A stretch of 56,415 nt of DNA from DASSJF01 sp035934535 (GTDB taxonomy: Bacteria > Sysuimicrobiota > Sysuimicrobiia > Sysuimicrobiales > Segetimicrobiaceae): positions 1 to 56,415 of the forward strand of contig DASYXS010000089.1 of assembly GCA_035934535.1 (NCBI GenBank). Reading direction: 5' to 3'. Of the stretch, positions 43,326 to 51,745 are shown one piece after another. Both the position numbers and the translations under genes were made by a program. Position 1 is the stretch's first letter. The number at the start of each line of letters is the position of its first letter. The notes below the pieces were generated by a model that was not told the DNA's origin, made no database searches, and saw nothing but the letters and a program-made list of their open reading frames with translations.

Positions 43326-44804
43326 TTACCCGACGAAGAGCCAGAGAAATGCCGCCGTGATCCCGCCGAGCAGCACGATCTGCGGCACCACCGCGCGGGC
43401 CGCGGCGGCCGGCGCGGGGAAGGTCTGCCGGGCGATCTTCCACGCCACGTCGAGCGAGTAGACGAACCCGAACAGGAGTGATGCGGCCTGCAGGGCCGGC
43501 AGCCAGCTGGTCAGCACCGGGGTCCAGGCAAAGTGCGCCGTGCCGAAGAGGTTCCAGCCCCACCCGAAGGGATCGGAGATGATCCGGATCACGTAGGATC
43601 CGTTCGGCAGCAGGATCGCGAAGCTGAAGCCGATCCACGCCAGCAGGCCGATCGGCACGAGGTGATAGGCGAAGTTCGTGAACACTTTCTTGAGCGGCAC
43701 GGTGCGCCCCGCAAGACGCCAGGACAGCCAGGCGGAGGCGCCGTGCAGCGCGGGCAGCACGCCGGCCAGCACCGTGATGAGCCCGGCGGCGAAGAGCGCC
43801 CACCCGCCGAGCGACCGGAGGTTCGCCCAGTCTTTGAGCGTGCCCCACGGCCCCATCATCGTCGCGGAGTACACGGCCGCCGCGCCGAGCATGATGAACG
43901 CCTTCCAGGACTCGTCCAGGCCGCGGTGGGACTCGACGAGCAGATCGGTGCCGAAGGGACGGACGTACAGGCCCATGTTGTCCTGCGAGCAGCAGCGGAA
44001 GCACTCGAAACACAGTCCGCAGTAGGTGTTGCGTTTGAGGTTGGTCGGCTGCTCGAGCCACGGGCAGCCGTGGCCCGCGACGCTGCCGAGAATGCACTCC
44101 TTGGACTTGTGGCCCACGCAGACCGGCTGGCTCTTTGGCCGAATCTCGATCGCCGCGAAGTTGGCGTACAGGCCGAGGAAGCCGCCGACGGGACAGAGAT
44201 AGCGGCAGAACGTCCGCCGCTCGTAGACCAGGAAGAGCGCCGTGCCGAGGACCATGATCGAGCCGAGGAGCGCCACGGTCGCCCACGGCCGCGTCGTGAT
44301 GATCCCGCTGAACGCGGCGACGCCGAGAAAGACGCCGTTTACGAGCCACATGCTGCGGAGCTTCTTCGGCCATTTGAGCGACAGCCCGAGCGGGCGGTGC
44401 CACCGGCGCGCCACCAGCGAAAACCGCTGCACCCATTCGCCGAGCACCGGCAGCGGACACATCCCGCACCACAGGCGGGACGCGAAGGGCACGAGCACCA
44501 GCATCAGCGCGGACCACCACAGGATCCAGATGAACACGATCGCGATGTTTGCGTTGCCGACGGGCGTACCCACGACGCCCGCCGCGAGAATCACCAGGAA
44601 CAGGAAGAGGTTCAGCGCCGTCGGCAGGAAGGTCGTCCAGCGGCTCCGCAGCAGACGCCGAAGCCACGGCGCCTTGGTCAGCTCCAGTCGCGCGTCCACG
44701 GGCACCAGGCCGAGGAACAGATCGCGCGGCGCCGCCGGCGCATCCGCCGTCGCGGCGGCCGCGGCCGCGGCGGTCCTCGCCACCATCCGCTTCTCCGCGC
44801 TCAT
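43326..44804 (-). CDS. Membrane polyferredoxin (NapH/NosR/CcoG-like 4Fe-4S protein)
   Basis: Protein of 492 aa with about nine to ten transmembrane helices and Cys clusters facing one side: CGMCP (113-117), CRYLCP (200-205), C229, C237, C247 and CGLCFECFRCC (262-272). Two CxxCP/CxxxCP motifs and ferredoxin-like cysteines resemble NapH and the C-terminal part of NosR, which carry electrons from quinol across the membrane. It lacks the FMN domain of NosR. An Ala-rich N-terminus precedes the first helix. ATG 44804 overlaps the upstream cupredoxin stop by 4 bp. It is the likely membrane hub of the copper cluster. Confidence 0.88.
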   Translation of the reverse strand: MSAEKRMVARTAAAAAAATADAPAAPRDLFLGLVPVDARLELTKAPWLRRLLRSRWTTFLPTALNLFLFLVILAAGVVGTPVGNANIAIVFIWILWWSALMLVLVPFASRLWCGMCPLPVLGEWVQRFSLVARRWHRPLGLSLKWPKKLRSMWLVNGVFLGVAAFSGIITTRPWATVALLGSIMVLGTALFLVYERRTFCRYLCPVGGFLGLYANFAAIEIRPKSQPVCVGHKSKECILGSVAGHGCPWLEQPTNLKRNTYCGLCFECFRCCSQDNMGLYVRPFGTDLLVESHRGLDESWKAFIMLGAAAVYSATMMGPWGTLKDWANLRSLGGWALFAAGLITVLAGVLPALHGASAWLSWRLAGRTVPLKKVFTNFAYHLVPIGLLAWIGFSFAILLPNGSYVIRIISDPFGWGWNLFGTAHFAWTPVLTSWLPALQAASLLFGFVYSLDVAWKIARQTFPAPAAAARAVVPQIVLLGGITAAFLWLFVG

Positions 44805-45259
44805 CGTCCGCGCCCCTCCTCCCACGCCGCGTACAGGGCGGTCGCGCCGATGGTACCCAGCGCCAAGAGGCCCAACCGCAGCGTGACGTTGGGTTGCACC
44901 CGCAGCCAGCCGATCATGTAGGGATGGAACGGACCGCACGTCACGGCGCACCGGAACATCCACCGCCCGCTCCGCGTCGCCACGAACCGCGCGGTGACCG
45001 TCTGGCCGGGCACGACCGTCTCGGTCACGTTGTAGCCGTCGAGGTAGAATCCGTGCGTCACATCGCTGGCCTTGATAATGAGGGTGACGGGATCGCCCTC
45101 GTTCACGGTCACGATGCCGGGCGTGTACCGCCATTGGGATGCCTCGAGCGTGATGGTCCGCGGGTGTGGCAGCGGAGCGGCGCCGAGCCGGACCGCGAAG
45201 AAACCGGCCACGAGGATCACCCCGCCCGCCACCACCGACAGGTATCGCCGGCCTTTCAT
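44801..45259 (-). CDS. Second CuA-type cupredoxin, anchored at both ends
   Basis: Protein of 152 aa. An N-terminal helix (6-24) and a C-terminal helix (about 127-145) flank a cupredoxin domain with H69 (VTHGF) and C104, C108, H112, M115 (CAVTCGPFHPYM, again C-x3-C-x3-H-x2-M). The full CuA ligand set is therefore present in two separate proteins of this cluster, on either side of the polyferredoxin gene. The stop overlaps the polyferredoxin start by 4 bp. Confidence 0.88.
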   Translation of the reverse strand: MKGRRYLSVVAGGVILVAGFFAVRLGAAPLPHPRTITLEASQWRYTPGIVTVNEGDPVTLIIKASDVTHGFYLDGYNVTETVVPGQTVTARFVATRSGRWMFRCAVTCGPFHPYMIGWLRVQPNVTLRLGLLALGTIGATALYAAWEEGRGR

Positions 45260-45347
45260 GTCCCCGCCTCCCCTCGGCTTGGTGTGACCGGGCCCGGCGG
45301 GGCGCGCAGCGCGCGGTCCCGCCGGGCCGTCCGGTTCTGCCGCCGGC

Positions 45348-45887
45348 TTAGTTGCCGCCCACGGAGATCGTCGCCGCGCCGGCCGGCGTCACACTCGGCG
45401 CCTCGGCCGTGGACGAGACGACCAGTTTGTCCCACATCCCGGCGACCGCATGTCCGGACACGCCGCATACGAACTCGTACGTCCCGGCCTTTGAGGCCTC
45501 GAAGGTGAAGGTCTGCTTCCCGCCCTTGGGAAGTCCCCCGGCGAGGTCCTTGGTCGTGGCGCCCGAGAATACGGGGTTCCCGCCCGGCGCCGGCGACTTG
45601 TCAGCGCCGACCGGCAGCACGGCCACGCTGTGCGGCAGGTCGTTGGCGTTCACAAAGTGCACCACGACCTGCCAGCCGACGGGGACGGTGATGGTCATCG
45701 CGCCGTTCCGGTAGCCGTTGAAGTCGAACCCGCTGCCGGCCGCGTCTTTCCCCGCGACGATCGAGATGTCGACGGTATGCGCGGCGGCGGCAAGGCTCGC
45801 CGTCCCTGGAACCATCGCCGCGGCTCCGGCGATAGCCGCTACTCCCAGCGCCCGCTGGATCACTCTTGCCAGACTCGCCGTCATCAT
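45348..45887 (-). CDS. Sulfocyanin-like blue copper protein
   Basis: Exported cupredoxin of 179 aa. The signal peptide covers residues 1-36 (ending AAAA). The mature part has the sulfocyanin features FDFNGYRNGAMTITVP, GWQVVVHFVN and LPHSVAVLP, with type 1 copper ligands H86, C141, H146 and M151 (CGVSGHAVAGMW). Sulfocyanins are soluble or anchored one-electron carriers. ATG 45887 follows GGGGAG. It is the first gene of the minus-strand copper cluster, divergent from the hydroxyacid dehydrogenase gene across 210 bp. Confidence 0.87.
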   Translation of the reverse strand: MMTASLARVIQRALGVAAIAGAAAMVPGTASLAAAAHTVDISIVAGKDAAGSGFDFNGYRNGAMTITVPVGWQVVVHFVNANDLPHSVAVLPVGADKSPAPGGNPVFSGATTKDLAGGLPKGGKQTFTFEASKAGTYEFVCGVSGHAVAGMWDKLVVSSTAEAPSVTPAGAATISVGGN

Positions 45888-46097
45888 GGCCGTCTCCCCT
45901 CTCTGTCTCGAACCGTGCGCCCGAGTGGCGGTGTCCTGACGCCGCCGTTATCCGCACTGTACCCGCGCGGGAGCCCGCGGCCATCCCCAAAGGCCGCCAG
46001 CATGGGATGGCGATTTGCCGTGAGGCGGCATCGGGCGGAGACCCGATGCCGCCTTCCCCGCATGAACTGATCCACGCGGCACAGAACTACTCGCGCT

Positions 46098-46985
46098 ATG
46101 GTGACTAAACGGGTCGGGTTTATCGGATTAGGCCGGATGGGACAGCCGATGGTCAGGCGGCTCATCGCCGCAGGCTACGGTGTTGCGGCCTATGACATTC
46201 GCGAGGAAGCCGTCGCGGCCGCCCGCGCCTCGGGCGCGGCGGCCGCGACGAGCATCACCGGCGCGATCGGCGGCGCCGACGTGATCATCACGATGCTGCC
46301 GGACGGCCCGGCGGTGGAGCGCGCCGCGTACGGCCAGGACGGCCTCGTGGCCGCCGCCCGCGCGGAGCAGACGCTCCTCGAGATGACGTCGTCACATCCG
46401 AGCGTGACGCGCCGGCTGGCGGCGGACCTCGCGGGCCGCGGCGTGGGGGTGCTGGACGCGCCGGTCTCCGGCGGGGTACGGGGGGCCGAACAGGGCTCGC
46501 TGTGCGTGATGGTGGGCGGTCCCCCAGCACTCCTCGAATCGCAACGGCCGGTCTTGGAAGTCTTCGGCCGGATCGTCCACGTCGGCGACGCGCCCGGGGA
46601 CGGCGACGTCGCCAAAACGATCAACAACCTGATGTCCGCGACGACGATCTGGAGCGCCGTCGAGGCCGTCGCCCTGGCCCGGCGGGCGGGCCTCGCGCCC
46701 GAGCGGATGCTCGAGGCCGTGAACCGCTCGACCGGCCGCAGCTACACGACGGAGAACAAGGTCGAGCAGTACATGCTGCCGCGCCGCTTTACGGCCGGCT
46801 TCACGGTGGCGCAGTACCTGAAGGACCTCGACATCTGCCTCGACGTCGCCGCCGGTCTCGACGTGCCGATGATTCTGGGCGAGGTGGTACGGCAGGCGTG
46901 GCGGGCCGCATCCCAGTCCGGCCTGGCCGCCGAGGACCACACCGCCCTCATCACGCTGGTCGAGCGGTGGCTGGGCTCCGCCTAG
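46098..46985 (+). CDS. NAD(P)-dependent beta-hydroxyacid dehydrogenase (tartronate semialdehyde reductase/HIBADH-like)
   Basis: Dehydrogenase of 295 aa. Rossmann motif GFIGLGRMGQPMVRRL, substrate motif DAPVSGGVRGAEQG and catalytic Lys in DVAKTINNLM. The family covers 3-hydroxyisobutyrate dehydrogenase and tartronate semialdehyde reductase; the sequence does not separate them. With the oxalate/allantoin genes a role in glyoxylate-derived C3 acids is plausible but not shown. The next gene starts within its last 19 bases. Confidence 0.9.
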   Translation: MVTKRVGFIGLGRMGQPMVRRLIAAGYGVAAYDIREEAVAAARASGAAAATSITGAIGGADVIITMLPDGPAVERAAYGQDGLVAAARAEQTLLEMTSSHPSVTRRLAADLAGRGVGVLDAPVSGGVRGAEQGSLCVMVGGPPALLESQRPVLEVFGRIVHVGDAPGDGDVAKTINNLMSATTIWSAVEAVALARRAGLAPERMLEAVNRSTGRSYTTENKVEQYMLPRRFTAGFTVAQYLKDLDICLDVAAGLDVPMILGEVVRQAWRAASQSGLAAEDHTALITLVERWLGSA

Positions 46986-47416
46986 CGGGTCTGCGCCCCG
47001 CCCTCGCCCGCGCGCGGGTCGCACGGCTCGCCACCGCGGACCGGCGCGGCCGTCCGCACGTCGTCCCGATCTGCTTCGCGGCCGCCGGAGGACGCCTCTA
47101 CTCGGCGATCGACGAGAAGCCGAAGCGCGCGGCCCCGTTCCGCCTCAAACGGGTCCGCAACATCGTCGCCAATCCGCACGTCGCCCTCGTCGTCGACGCG
47201 TATCGGGAAGACTGGCGCCGCCTCTGGTACATCCTCGTCTTCGGCACCGCGCGCGTGATACGCCCGGGCGCGGCCGAGCACGCCGCCGCGCTGCGCGCGC
47301 TCCGGCGGAAGTACCGTCAGTACCGGGCGATGCGCCTCGACGAGCGTCCCGTGCTCGCCGTCACGCCGGTCCGCGTTGTTACCTGGCCGCGTACGGGGCG
47401 AACTCGAGGACGCTGA
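46967..47416 (+). CDS. Probable F420-dependent PPOX-class oxidoreductase (TIGR03668-like)
   Basis: Split-barrel protein of 149 aa. ARVARLATADRRGRPHVVPICFA, LYSAIDEKPKR, RVRNIVANPHVALVVD and YREDWRRLWYI are hallmarks of the TIGR03668 F420-dependent group. The only suitable start is GTG 46967 inside the dehydrogenase gene (19-bp overlap). Its last 38 bases overlap the convergent LVIVD gene. It is one of three F420-type genes in the window. Confidence 0.8.
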   Translation: MAGLRLAGLRPALARARVARLATADRRGRPHVVPICFAAAGGRLYSAIDEKPKRAAPFRLKRVRNIVANPHVALVVDAYREDWRRLWYILVFGTARVIRPGAAEHAAALRALRRKYRQYRAMRLDERPVLAVTPVRVVTWPRTGRTRGR

Positions 47417-48524
47417 GACCGCGGTATCGATCGATCGCATACACGAGGCCGCGGCCGTCGACGAAGATATCGTTGGTCTGCGGCGCGGGCTGCCCGTCCG
47501 GCGCCGGAGGCACGTAGCGTCCCACCTCACGCGGCACGTAGGGGTCCGAGACATCGACCGCGCGCACGCCGCCGCTGAACCAGGCGAGAAAGACGACGTT
47601 GTCCGGGCCCACGTGCTCCCACGGCTGGTGCGCCCCAAACCGGCGGCCCGGCACGACGAAATCTTCGGGATCCGCCTGATAGGTCGCGACGGGCACCGGC
47701 CGCGCTTCGTTCGTGATGTCGAGCACCCACATGAACGCCGGCGGATCTTCGAGGACGTCATCCGTGACGTCCTCGTCGGTGACGACGGCGAACCGGCGGC
47801 CCCGGATCGGATGCGGCAGCGGCAGGACCGTATGCGTCGGAGAGGTGTACGGCGGATTCCAGGCCGCGGACCCGAGCGTGCGGGGCGCGCGGAGATCCAT
47901 GATGTCGACGATCACGGCGCCGGCGCGTCCACACGCGGCGTAGGCGCGCTCCCCGCGGGCGAGCACCAGATGCACCCAATAGTGCCCGCCGGCCGGCGGC
48001 CGCTCGCCGGCCGCGACGTGCTGCCCGGGCAGCCACCACTGACCCACCAGTTCCGGGCGCGCCGGGCGCGCCACGTCCACGATCGACAGGATGTTGGTCG
48101 AGAAGCCTTCCCATTCCGTCGAGAGAAAGACGCGCGTCCCGGCGAGATCGAAGCGGTGGACGCCGCGGGCCGCCGTGGGAAAGCGCCCCACCGGACGGGG
48201 CCTCGCGCGGTCGGCGATGTCGTAGAGCACCAGGCCGACCGCGGGCGCCCCGGACCCGCCCGGCGGGTACCGCTCGTGGTTGACCAACATGAGATCGCCG
48301 AGCACGCGCACTTTGTGCGAGTGGATGTCGCCCGGGATCGAGATCTCCGCCACGAGCCGCGGCGCGCGCGGGTCGGCGACGTCGATGATGCTGGTGCCGT
48401 GCGGCGGCGCCATGTGCCCGACGTACGCCCAGCGGCCGTCGACGACCACCTGCCCGCCGCCGGGGATGTCGAGGTAGCCGATGCGATTGAACTGCGACGC
48501 ACGCGCGCCCTCGCGCTTTTCCAA
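47379..48524 (-). CDS. LVIVD-repeat beta-propeller protein
   Basis: Protein of 381 aa with repeated LVIVD-type blades: GTSIIDVADPRAPRLV, VGLVLYDIADRARP, LSIVDVARPARPELV, VIVDIMDLRAPRTL, WVLDITNEARPVPV and VRAVDVSDPYVPREV. There is no signal peptide. Function is unknown; such proteins often have surface or scaffolding roles. The start is TTG 48524 with AGGAG 8 nt upstream. It converges with the F420-type gene. Confidence 0.85.
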   Translation of the reverse strand: MEKREGARASQFNRIGYLDIPGGGQVVVDGRWAYVGHMAPPHGTSIIDVADPRAPRLVAEISIPGDIHSHKVRVLGDLMLVNHERYPPGGSGAPAVGLVLYDIADRARPRPVGRFPTAARGVHRFDLAGTRVFLSTEWEGFSTNILSIVDVARPARPELVGQWWLPGQHVAAGERPPAGGHYWVHLVLARGERAYAACGRAGAVIVDIMDLRAPRTLGSAAWNPPYTSPTHTVLPLPHPIRGRRFAVVTDEDVTDDVLEDPPAFMWVLDITNEARPVPVATYQADPEDFVVPGRRFGAHQPWEHVGPDNVVFLAWFSGGVRAVDVSDPYVPREVGRYVPPAPDGQPAPQTNDIFVDGRGLVYAIDRYRGLSVLEFAPYAAR

Positions 48525-48694
48525 GGGAACCGCTCCTGACGGGATGAGATGTGTAGTGGTACGGCGAACGGCACGCGACTTCCTGGCCGAGAAGCAGGTG
48601 GCCGCGTACGCGGCGTGTAACCAGCGTCACTAAATCGACGGTTATCGCGGGGGGGGCCGGCCGGTTCTTGGACCGGCTTCTCAGGTGATGAACG

Positions 48695-49711
48695 ATGACG
48701 GATCGGCACATAGCTTTGATTACATCGTTGCCGGCGCTAGTTTCATGGTTGCGCGCCGCAGAGTCGGCGCGCGGTCCGGCGTCAGCCGGTCCGCCGGCGG
48801 CGCGGCGGCGCGTACTCGCGTCATCCCTCGGCGTGCTCGTGGTCCTGATCGTCGGCGCGGCCCCGTCCTTCGGGGCATTTGTCGGCGGGGCCACCCCGCC
48901 CAAGGACGTTCCCCAGTTTTCGTTCGTGGCGCGGAACCTCGAAAGTGTGTATCAGGCGGTCGCCGTGGTGACGGGATCCGACCGGCGGCACCGTGGCGGT
49001 GGGTTCGCCCAGTGTCTGCGCACCGTGCTCGCGAAGGTCTCCGGCAATCCGCGGCTCGAGCAGGATCGGCGGGTGGACCGGTTCGCGCGGCAAGCAAACC
49101 TGTTTGTTGCGTCATTTGATTACGTCGACCAGATGGCCGCCTACCACATCAAAGACGACCAAGGCACGTACGACCGGCCGTTCAACCTCACCGTCCGCTT
49201 TGTCCCGGCGAAGATCGATGCGCTGCTCGCGACGCTCGGCGAGCGGCCCTGGCGCGGAACGCGGCCGATAATCGTCCCGGTGCTGGCGGTGCACGGTGTC
49301 CGAACCGCCTACCTCCTCAGCGCGGACGTCGCCGCGGGCGCCGACCAACGGGGCTCGCTAGAGGAGATGGCGAGCGAGCTCGGCATCCGCGTCCGCTTCC
49401 CAACGGACGCCGAATTGGCCCGGTGGGGCGTCACGCTGCAGCGGTTTTCACCGCCCAGCGTATCGCCGCCGGCGGACCGGCTGACGCCGGACTCGCCGGC
49501 AACGATGTCATCTCAGCCGGCAGACCGGGCGCTGGTCACCGGCAGGTTGGAGTTTCAGGCGGTCGTGCCCGGGTGGGCGGGCTCCTGGCGGATGCGCTAC
49601 CGCGGCAGCGATTACGCGTGGTCCATCAAGGGCGTGAACTTCGACGCGGCGTTTCGGGACCTCGTCCGCGGCGTGGCGTTGGTCGCCTCCGGCCATGGCG
49701 CGCCCGAGTGA
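48695..49711 (+). CDS. DUF2066-like protein
   Basis: Protein of 338 aa. One hydrophobic helix near residues 41-60 is followed by a periplasmic domain with QCLRTVLAKVSGNPRL, FVASFDYVDQM and RPIIVPVLAVHG, resembling DUF2066. A C-terminal part (ATMSSQPADRALVTGRLEF, WRMRYRGSDYAWSIKGVNFD) follows. Function is unknown. Its stop overlaps the GTG of the CGNR gene by 4 bp. ATG 48695 has AGGTGA upstream. Confidence 0.7.
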   Translation: MTDRHIALITSLPALVSWLRAAESARGPASAGPPAARRRVLASSLGVLVVLIVGAAPSFGAFVGGATPPKDVPQFSFVARNLESVYQAVAVVTGSDRRHRGGGFAQCLRTVLAKVSGNPRLEQDRRVDRFARQANLFVASFDYVDQMAAYHIKDDQGTYDRPFNLTVRFVPAKIDALLATLGERPWRGTRPIIVPVLAVHGVRTAYLLSADVAAGADQRGSLEEMASELGIRVRFPTDAELARWGVTLQRFSPPSVSPPADRLTPDSPATMSSQPADRALVTGRLEFQAVVPGWAGSWRMRYRGSDYAWSIKGVNFDAAFRDLVRGVALVASGHGAPE

Positions 49712-50466
49712 CCACGCCGCATCGCAGGTTGCGGGGGGAGCCGGGCGGACGCGCGCCGGCGCCGCGCGCGCTGCGTCTCGTGCAGGAGTTCATTAACACC
49801 TACAACATCGAGCGGTCGCATATCGGGCTGCGGACCGACGAGTTTGAATCGCCCGCGGACCTACGCCGCTGGCTGACGGACCGCGGCCTGCTGCGCGGCG
49901 CGGCCGTTGTCCGTGCCGCGGACGTCCGCCGCGCGGTAGAGGTTCGGGAAGCGCTCCGCCGTCTCGCGCTCGCCCATAACCCCGCTCACGCGGGACTAGC
50001 GGTCGGAATGCGACGGCGTCGCCGGATGCCGGCGACGGCCGAGGCCGCGCGGGTCCTTGCCCGCCCAGCTCGCGACGCCCGCCTCGTGATTCAGGTGCGG
50101 CGCGACGGCACGATGAGCCTCGAGCCCGACGCACCCGGCGTGGTCGGCGCGCTCGGGCGTCTCGTGGCCGCCGCGCTCGCCGCGCAGCTGGACGGCACCT
50201 GGCACCGGCTCAAGGCGTGCCGCCGGTGCCACTGGGCGTTCTACGATCACTCCCGCAACCGCTCCGGCGCCTGGTGCTCGATGTCGATCTGCGGGAACCG
50301 GATCAAGGCGCAGACCTACCGGTCGCACCACCGGCGCCGCGCTGCTAGTGCGAGGGCAGCCCGGGAATCTCCAAGATCGGCCGGATCTCGATGGTTCCGA
50401 GGCGCGCGCTCGGAAGCCGGCCGGCGATCGCGATCGCCTCGTCCAGATCCCGAACGTCGACGATGA
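49708..50466 (+). CDS. CGNR zinc-finger (ABATE domain) protein, probable transcription regulator
   Basis: Protein of 252 aa as read. An ABATE-like N-terminal region (LVQEFINTYNIERS, FESPADLRRWL) precedes the zinc finger CRRCHWAFYDHSRNRSGAWC and CSMSICGNRIKA. CGNR proteins are putative transcriptional regulators. The true end should be soon after YRSHHRRR. Here the frame runs on for about 40 Arg/Ser-rich codons that overlap the convergent DGPF gene by 122 bp. A TAG at 50346-50348 in another frame would be a natural end, so a one-base deletion near 50335 is possible. Confidence 0.75.
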   Translation: MTTPHRRLRGEPGGRAPAPRALRLVQEFINTYNIERSHIGLRTDEFESPADLRRWLTDRGLLRGAAVVRAADVRRAVEVREALRRLALAHNPAHAGLAVGMRRRRRMPATAEAARVLARPARDARLVIQVRRDGTMSLEPDAPGVVGALGRLVAAALAAQLDGTWHRLKACRRCHWAFYDHSRNRSGAWCSMSICGNRIKAQTYRSHHRRRAASARAARESPRSAGSRWFRGARSEAGRRSRSPRPDPERRR

Positions 50467-50701
50467 AGTAGCCTCCAAGCTGCTCGCGAGTCTCCGCAAA
50501 CGGCCCGTCGGTGACGAGCCGCCTGCCCTCGCGCACCCGGACGCTCGTCGCCGTCGCGACCGGATGCAGCGGCGCGGCGACCACGTCCCGTCCGCCCGCC
50601 CTGAGATCGTGCGCTACCTCCGCGGAGTCCCTATAGCACTGCTCGCGCTCGGCCTCGTCCCAGGCCTGCTCGTCTCCGTACACGAGAAGCATGTACCTCA
50701 T
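50345..50701 (-). CDS. YciI/DGPF family protein
   Basis: YCII-related protein of 118 aa beginning MRYMLLVYGDEQAW and containing the TDGPFAETREQLGGYFIVD motif, then EAIAIAGRLP and GTIEIRPI. DGPF proteins accompany ECF42-type sigma factors; that gene is 2 kb away on the plus strand. ATG 50701 overlaps the stop of the upstream DGPF gene by 4 bp. Confidence 0.9.
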   Translation of the reverse strand: MRYMLLVYGDEQAWDEAEREQCYRDSAEVAHDLRAGGRDVVAAPLHPVATATSVRVREGRRLVTDGPFAETREQLGGYFIVDVRDLDEAIAIAGRLPSARLGTIEIRPILEIPGLPSH

Positions 50702-51105
50702 CTCTTCTTCCCCACCTCGGGATACTTGGCCGCGACCTTCTGCACGTCGTCGGGGAACTCCGACATCTCGAACACCTGGCGCACCTCGATCGTGCAGTCG
50801 TCGCCGGGACAGCGCGTGGCCCACTCGACGGCTTCGGCCTTGGAGTTGACGTTGATGATCCAATACCCGCCCAGCGCCTCGCGCGTCTCGATGAACGGAC
50901 CGTCCGTCACGATGTGCGTGCCGCCGGAGAACTCGACGCGCGCGCCGGCGCGCTGCGGGTGCAGCCCGTCGAGCGCCAGCAATACGCCGGCCTTCCGCAG
51001 TGATTCGTTGTACTTCATCATCGCGTCGACCGCCTCGGCGCTCGGCACCGCATGCACGTCCGCCTTCTCGTAGCCCTTCGGGATCATCAGCAGCATGAAC
51101 CGCAT
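50698..51105 (-). CDS. YciI/DGPF family protein
   Basis: Second DGPF protein, 135 aa: MRFMLLMIPKGYEKAD, LLALDGLHPQRAGARVEF, TDGPFIETREALGGYWIIN and EVRQVFEM. ATG 51105 lies 8 nt after GGAGGG; an earlier ATG at 51120 overlaps that ribosome site. It is the first gene of a two-gene minus-strand unit, and its stop overlaps the next ATG by 4 bp. Confidence 0.9.
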   Translation of the reverse strand: MRFMLLMIPKGYEKADVHAVPSAEAVDAMMKYNESLRKAGVLLALDGLHPQRAGARVEFSGGTHIVTDGPFIETREALGGYWIINVNSKAEAVEWATRCPGDDCTIEVRQVFEMSEFPDDVQKVAAKYPEVGKKR

Positions 51106-51229
51106 CGGTTTTCCCTCCATTCAGGTTCTTTCCATACACTAGTCGAACGGGACGCTCGAAATCGACAGGTTTCGCCGCGGGAATCCGCGGCCGGCACGGC
51201 GGGGCGACGCCGGGGTAGAGTGAAGAAAG

Positions 51230-51715
51230 ATGACCGGGATCGGCTGGTGGCGCAATTCTCGGGGCGAGTATTACGTCGCCGTACAGATGATATTGATATT
51301 GGCCATCCTGATCGGGCCTCGGTTCGGCGCAGGCGCATGGAGTCCGCCGTGGTCAGGGATCACCGCCGCCATCGGCGGCCCGATCGGCGGCGCGGGGCTC
51401 GTCCTCTGCATCGCCGGAACGCTGCGGCTCGGCCGCAGGAACCTCAGCCCGTTTCCCCGGCCGAGGCCCGGCGCCGTGTTCGTGGAGGACGGTGTCTATG
51501 CCGTCGTCCGTCATCCGATCTACGGCGGGCTGAGCCTCGCCGCCTTGGGCTGGGCGCTCGCGTGGCGCAGTCCGGTCACGGCCGGCCTGAGCATCCTCCT
51601 CTTCCTCTTCTTCGACATCAAGTCGCGCCGCGAGGAGCGGTGGCTGCGGCAAACGTTTCCGCAGTATGCCGTGTACGCGCACCGCGTGAAGAAGCTCATC
51701 CCGCTCGTCTATTGA
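51230..51715 (+). CDS. Isoprenylcysteine carboxyl methyltransferase (ICMT/PEMT)-like membrane protein
   Basis: Membrane protein of 161 aa with about four helices and the C-terminal SAM-site features of the family: GVYAVVRHPIYGGLS, RREERWLRQTFPQYAVYAHRV and KKLIPLVY. Bacterial members methylate unknown small or membrane substrates. It diverges from the DGPF pair and converges with pdxH. Confidence 0.87.
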   Translation: MTGIGWWRNSRGEYYVAVQMILILAILIGPRFGAGAWSPPWSGITAAIGGPIGGAGLVLCIAGTLRLGRRNLSPFPRPRPGAVFVEDGVYAVVRHPIYGGLSLAALGWALAWRSPVTAGLSILLFLFFDIKSRREERWLRQTFPQYAVYAHRVKKLIPLVY

Positions 51716-51745
51716 GCGCGGCGCCTCCCCGCAGATTCCCGGCGG

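Noticed and set aside
41376..45887. A nos (N2O reductase) or cytochrome oxidase operon
   Set aside because: No NosZ propeller, NosDFY, COX1 or COX3 is present; only CuA-like carriers and a polyferredoxin without an FMN domain.
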